From TMED26 sp002694075 (GTDB lineage: Bacteria; Pseudomonadota; Alphaproteobacteria; Thalassobaculales; Thalassobaculaceae), in assembly GCA_036160575.1 (NCBI GenBank), contig JAYYDT010000065.1, positions 1 to 22,455 on the forward strand: a stretch of DNA of 22,455 bases, written 5' to 3'. The notes under the pieces are model-generated. The model searched no databases. It was not told where the DNA came from and was given only the letters and a program-made list of their open reading frames with translations. Position numbers and translations under genes: made by a program. Shown one piece after another: positions 21,456 to 22,455 of this stretch. Each line of letters starts with the position of its first letter. Positions within the stretch are counted from its first letter, which is position 1.

Positions 21456-22455
21456 TCAGTTATCGCCGCTGGCCGCCGCCAAACGATCCGCGACCAAGGT
21501 CACATCTTCCAGGATTTGACCCGCGCCCCCCACGTCGGCGACGCGGGCGCCGTCGACAAAGACCGCCACGCTGCCGGCGTCGCCGGTCGACAACAACACC
21601 TCGGGATGATCGGGGATGGTGAATTTCTCGCCGCGTCCCATGACCTTACTCAACAAGACGTCGCCATCCGGCCGGCGCAAGCGCACCCAGGCCGGCGCCA
21701 AGGCTTCGACGACGATGCGGCCGGGGCCGGCACTATCGACCACGTCGGTGGCCACCGCCATATTCGCCGCCGACGGCGTCGCCTGCGCGGCGCTGATCGC
21801 CAAACCATTGAGCGGCGGCGCATTGGGAACGACGCTGGCGACGACGGCGCGGCCCTCAGGCTCCGGGGTGGTGGCGGCGCTGGACAGGTCAGCGGTTGTG
21901 GCCGGGGCGGACGTTTCGACGGATGCGACCGACACGTCAGTGCGCGCCGGCGGGGCGACGGGCGCCGCCTCGGGCGCCGCGGCCAATGACGGCGCCGCCG
22001 GAATCGGCGCGGCCTGTGTCGGCGCGGCCTGTGTCGGCGGCGTCACGGCCAGTGTCGGCGTCGGGGCGGGGGTCGCGGCGACACTCGGCGCACGCGGATT
22101 GTCGGCGGCAGGTTGCGCGGTCTGTTGCGCGGTCTGTTGCGGCGCCACCGGCGGCGTTTCCGCGGCCGGTTCCATCAAATGGGCCAGGCGCGCTGGCACG
22201 TCGGGCACCAAATCGCTCAGCAAATAATCTTTACTGGTGAGGTAATACCATCCGCCATACACCGTTACCAGCAACACCAAACCAACCAATAGGGCCGCGC
22301 CACCCGGCACCCGGCCTTCGGGCGCCGGCGAGGGAAACACCAATTCCGGCCGCGCGCGCGGGTCCCCGGCTTCTTTCTTGAAACGGCGCACCGCGGCATC
22401 GGGATCCATGCCAAGATAGGCGGCGTAACTGCGCACATAGCCGTTGGCGTAAACC
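21456..22455 (-). CDS. RodZ-like cell-shape protein with DUF4115 (5' end outside window)
   Basis: The frame stays open to the right edge. The first visible residues VYANGYVRSYAAYLGMD are the last helix of the N-terminal RodZ-type helix-turn-helix, which binds MreB. Next come a basic cytoplasmic stretch, one membrane helix (GGAALLVGLVLLVTVYGGWY), a periplasmic linker of about 150 residues extremely rich in Ala, Pro and Thr, and a C-terminal beta domain of the DUF4115 type (VVEALAPAWVRLRRPDGDVLLSKVMGRGE... opening). RodZ links the cytoskeleton to the elongation machinery of the cell wall. The gene preceding ispG is commonly this one in alphaproteobacteria. At least the first ~60 residues are missing from the window. 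Confidence 0.88.
   Translation of the reverse strand, partial: VYANGYVRSYAAYLGMDPDAAVRRFKKEAGDPRARPELVFPSPAPEGRVPGGAALLVGLVLLVTVYGGWYYLTSKDYLLSDLVPDVPARLAHLMEPAAETPPVAPQQTAQQTAQPAADNPRAPSVAATPAPTPTLAVTPPTQAAPTQAAPIPAAPSLAAAPEAAPVAPPARTDVSVASVETSAPATTADLSSAATTPEPEGRAVVASVVPNAPPLNGLAISAAQATPSAANMAVATDVVDSAGPGRIVVEALAPAWVRLRRPDGDVLLSKVMGRGEKFTIPDHPEVLLSTGDAGSVAVFVDGARVADVGGAGQILEDVTLVADRLAAASGDN
22006..22136. repeat. Short in-frame tandem duplications in the RodZ linker
   Basis: Two perfect duplications lie in the linker-coding part. A 15-bp unit GGCGCGGCCTGTGTC at 22006-22020 and 22021-22035 encodes TQAAP twice, and a 12-bp unit TTGCGCGGTCTG at 22113-22124 and 22125-22136 encodes QQTA twice. 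Both keep the reading frame, consistent with slippage tolerated in a flexible spacer. Confidence 0.85.

Noticed and set aside
19832..21622. Very long open frame on the + strand opposite ispG and hisS
   Set aside because: It is antisense to two unmistakable enzymes in GC-rich DNA, where stops are rare, and its translation has low-complexity His/Gly/Ala/Asp composition without a recognisable domain.

Overview
This is high-GC, densely packed chromosomal DNA, most likely from an alphaproteobacterium of the Rhodospirillales type. The strongest signs are the alphaproteobacterial DUF4167 gene next to prmC/prfA, the conserved order rodZ-ispG-hisS-(hemA)-prfA-prmC-DUF4167 followed nearby by clpB, and DUF6134 and DUF3833 proteins. 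There are no RNA genes, transposases, phage genes or CRISPR arrays. Genes cover nearly everything, many start and stop codons overlap, and no gap without a gene reaches 300 bases.

Left part (1-2513): the 3' end of a DUF3833 lipoprotein gene on the + strand faces a minus-strand run of DUF6134 secreted protein, short-chain dehydrogenase and NTF2-like protein. The DUF3833 and NTF2-like genes overlap tail to tail by 89 bp. A five-copy 13-bp tandem array sits between the DUF6134 and SDR genes.

Centre left (2659-7222, + strand): a TcuA-like flavoprotein, a class II aldolase/adducin-fold protein, a PanB-like protein, a flavin reductase and a LysE-type exporter. The first four look like an uncharacterised carboxylate or carbonyl metabolic cluster. 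Both lyase-fold proteins lack canonical catalytic or metal-binding residues, so their family names probably mislead about the reaction. This is the best candidate for something undescribed.

Centre (7361-14939): an envelope M23 peptidase; metA with Glu111, which predicts homoserine O-acetyl- rather than O-succinyltransferase activity; a pirin; and clpB behind a convincing heat-shock (RpoH-type) promoter. A MOSC-domain gene follows, translationally coupled to a DUF3299 gene.

Right part (14964-22455, minus strand): a housekeeping run read from the right edge inward: rodZ (5' end outside the window), ispG, hisS, hemA, prfA, prmC, DUF4167. hemA here is a full glutamyl-tRNA reductase (C5 pathway), whereas alphaproteobacteria typically make 5-aminolevulinate with ALA synthase. 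It lies between hisS and prfA and is coupled to prfA by overlapping codons, giving hemA-prfA-prmC as in gammaproteobacteria.

All functional calls come from reading motifs and recalled family features. No database search was possible, and promoter calls are by eye.
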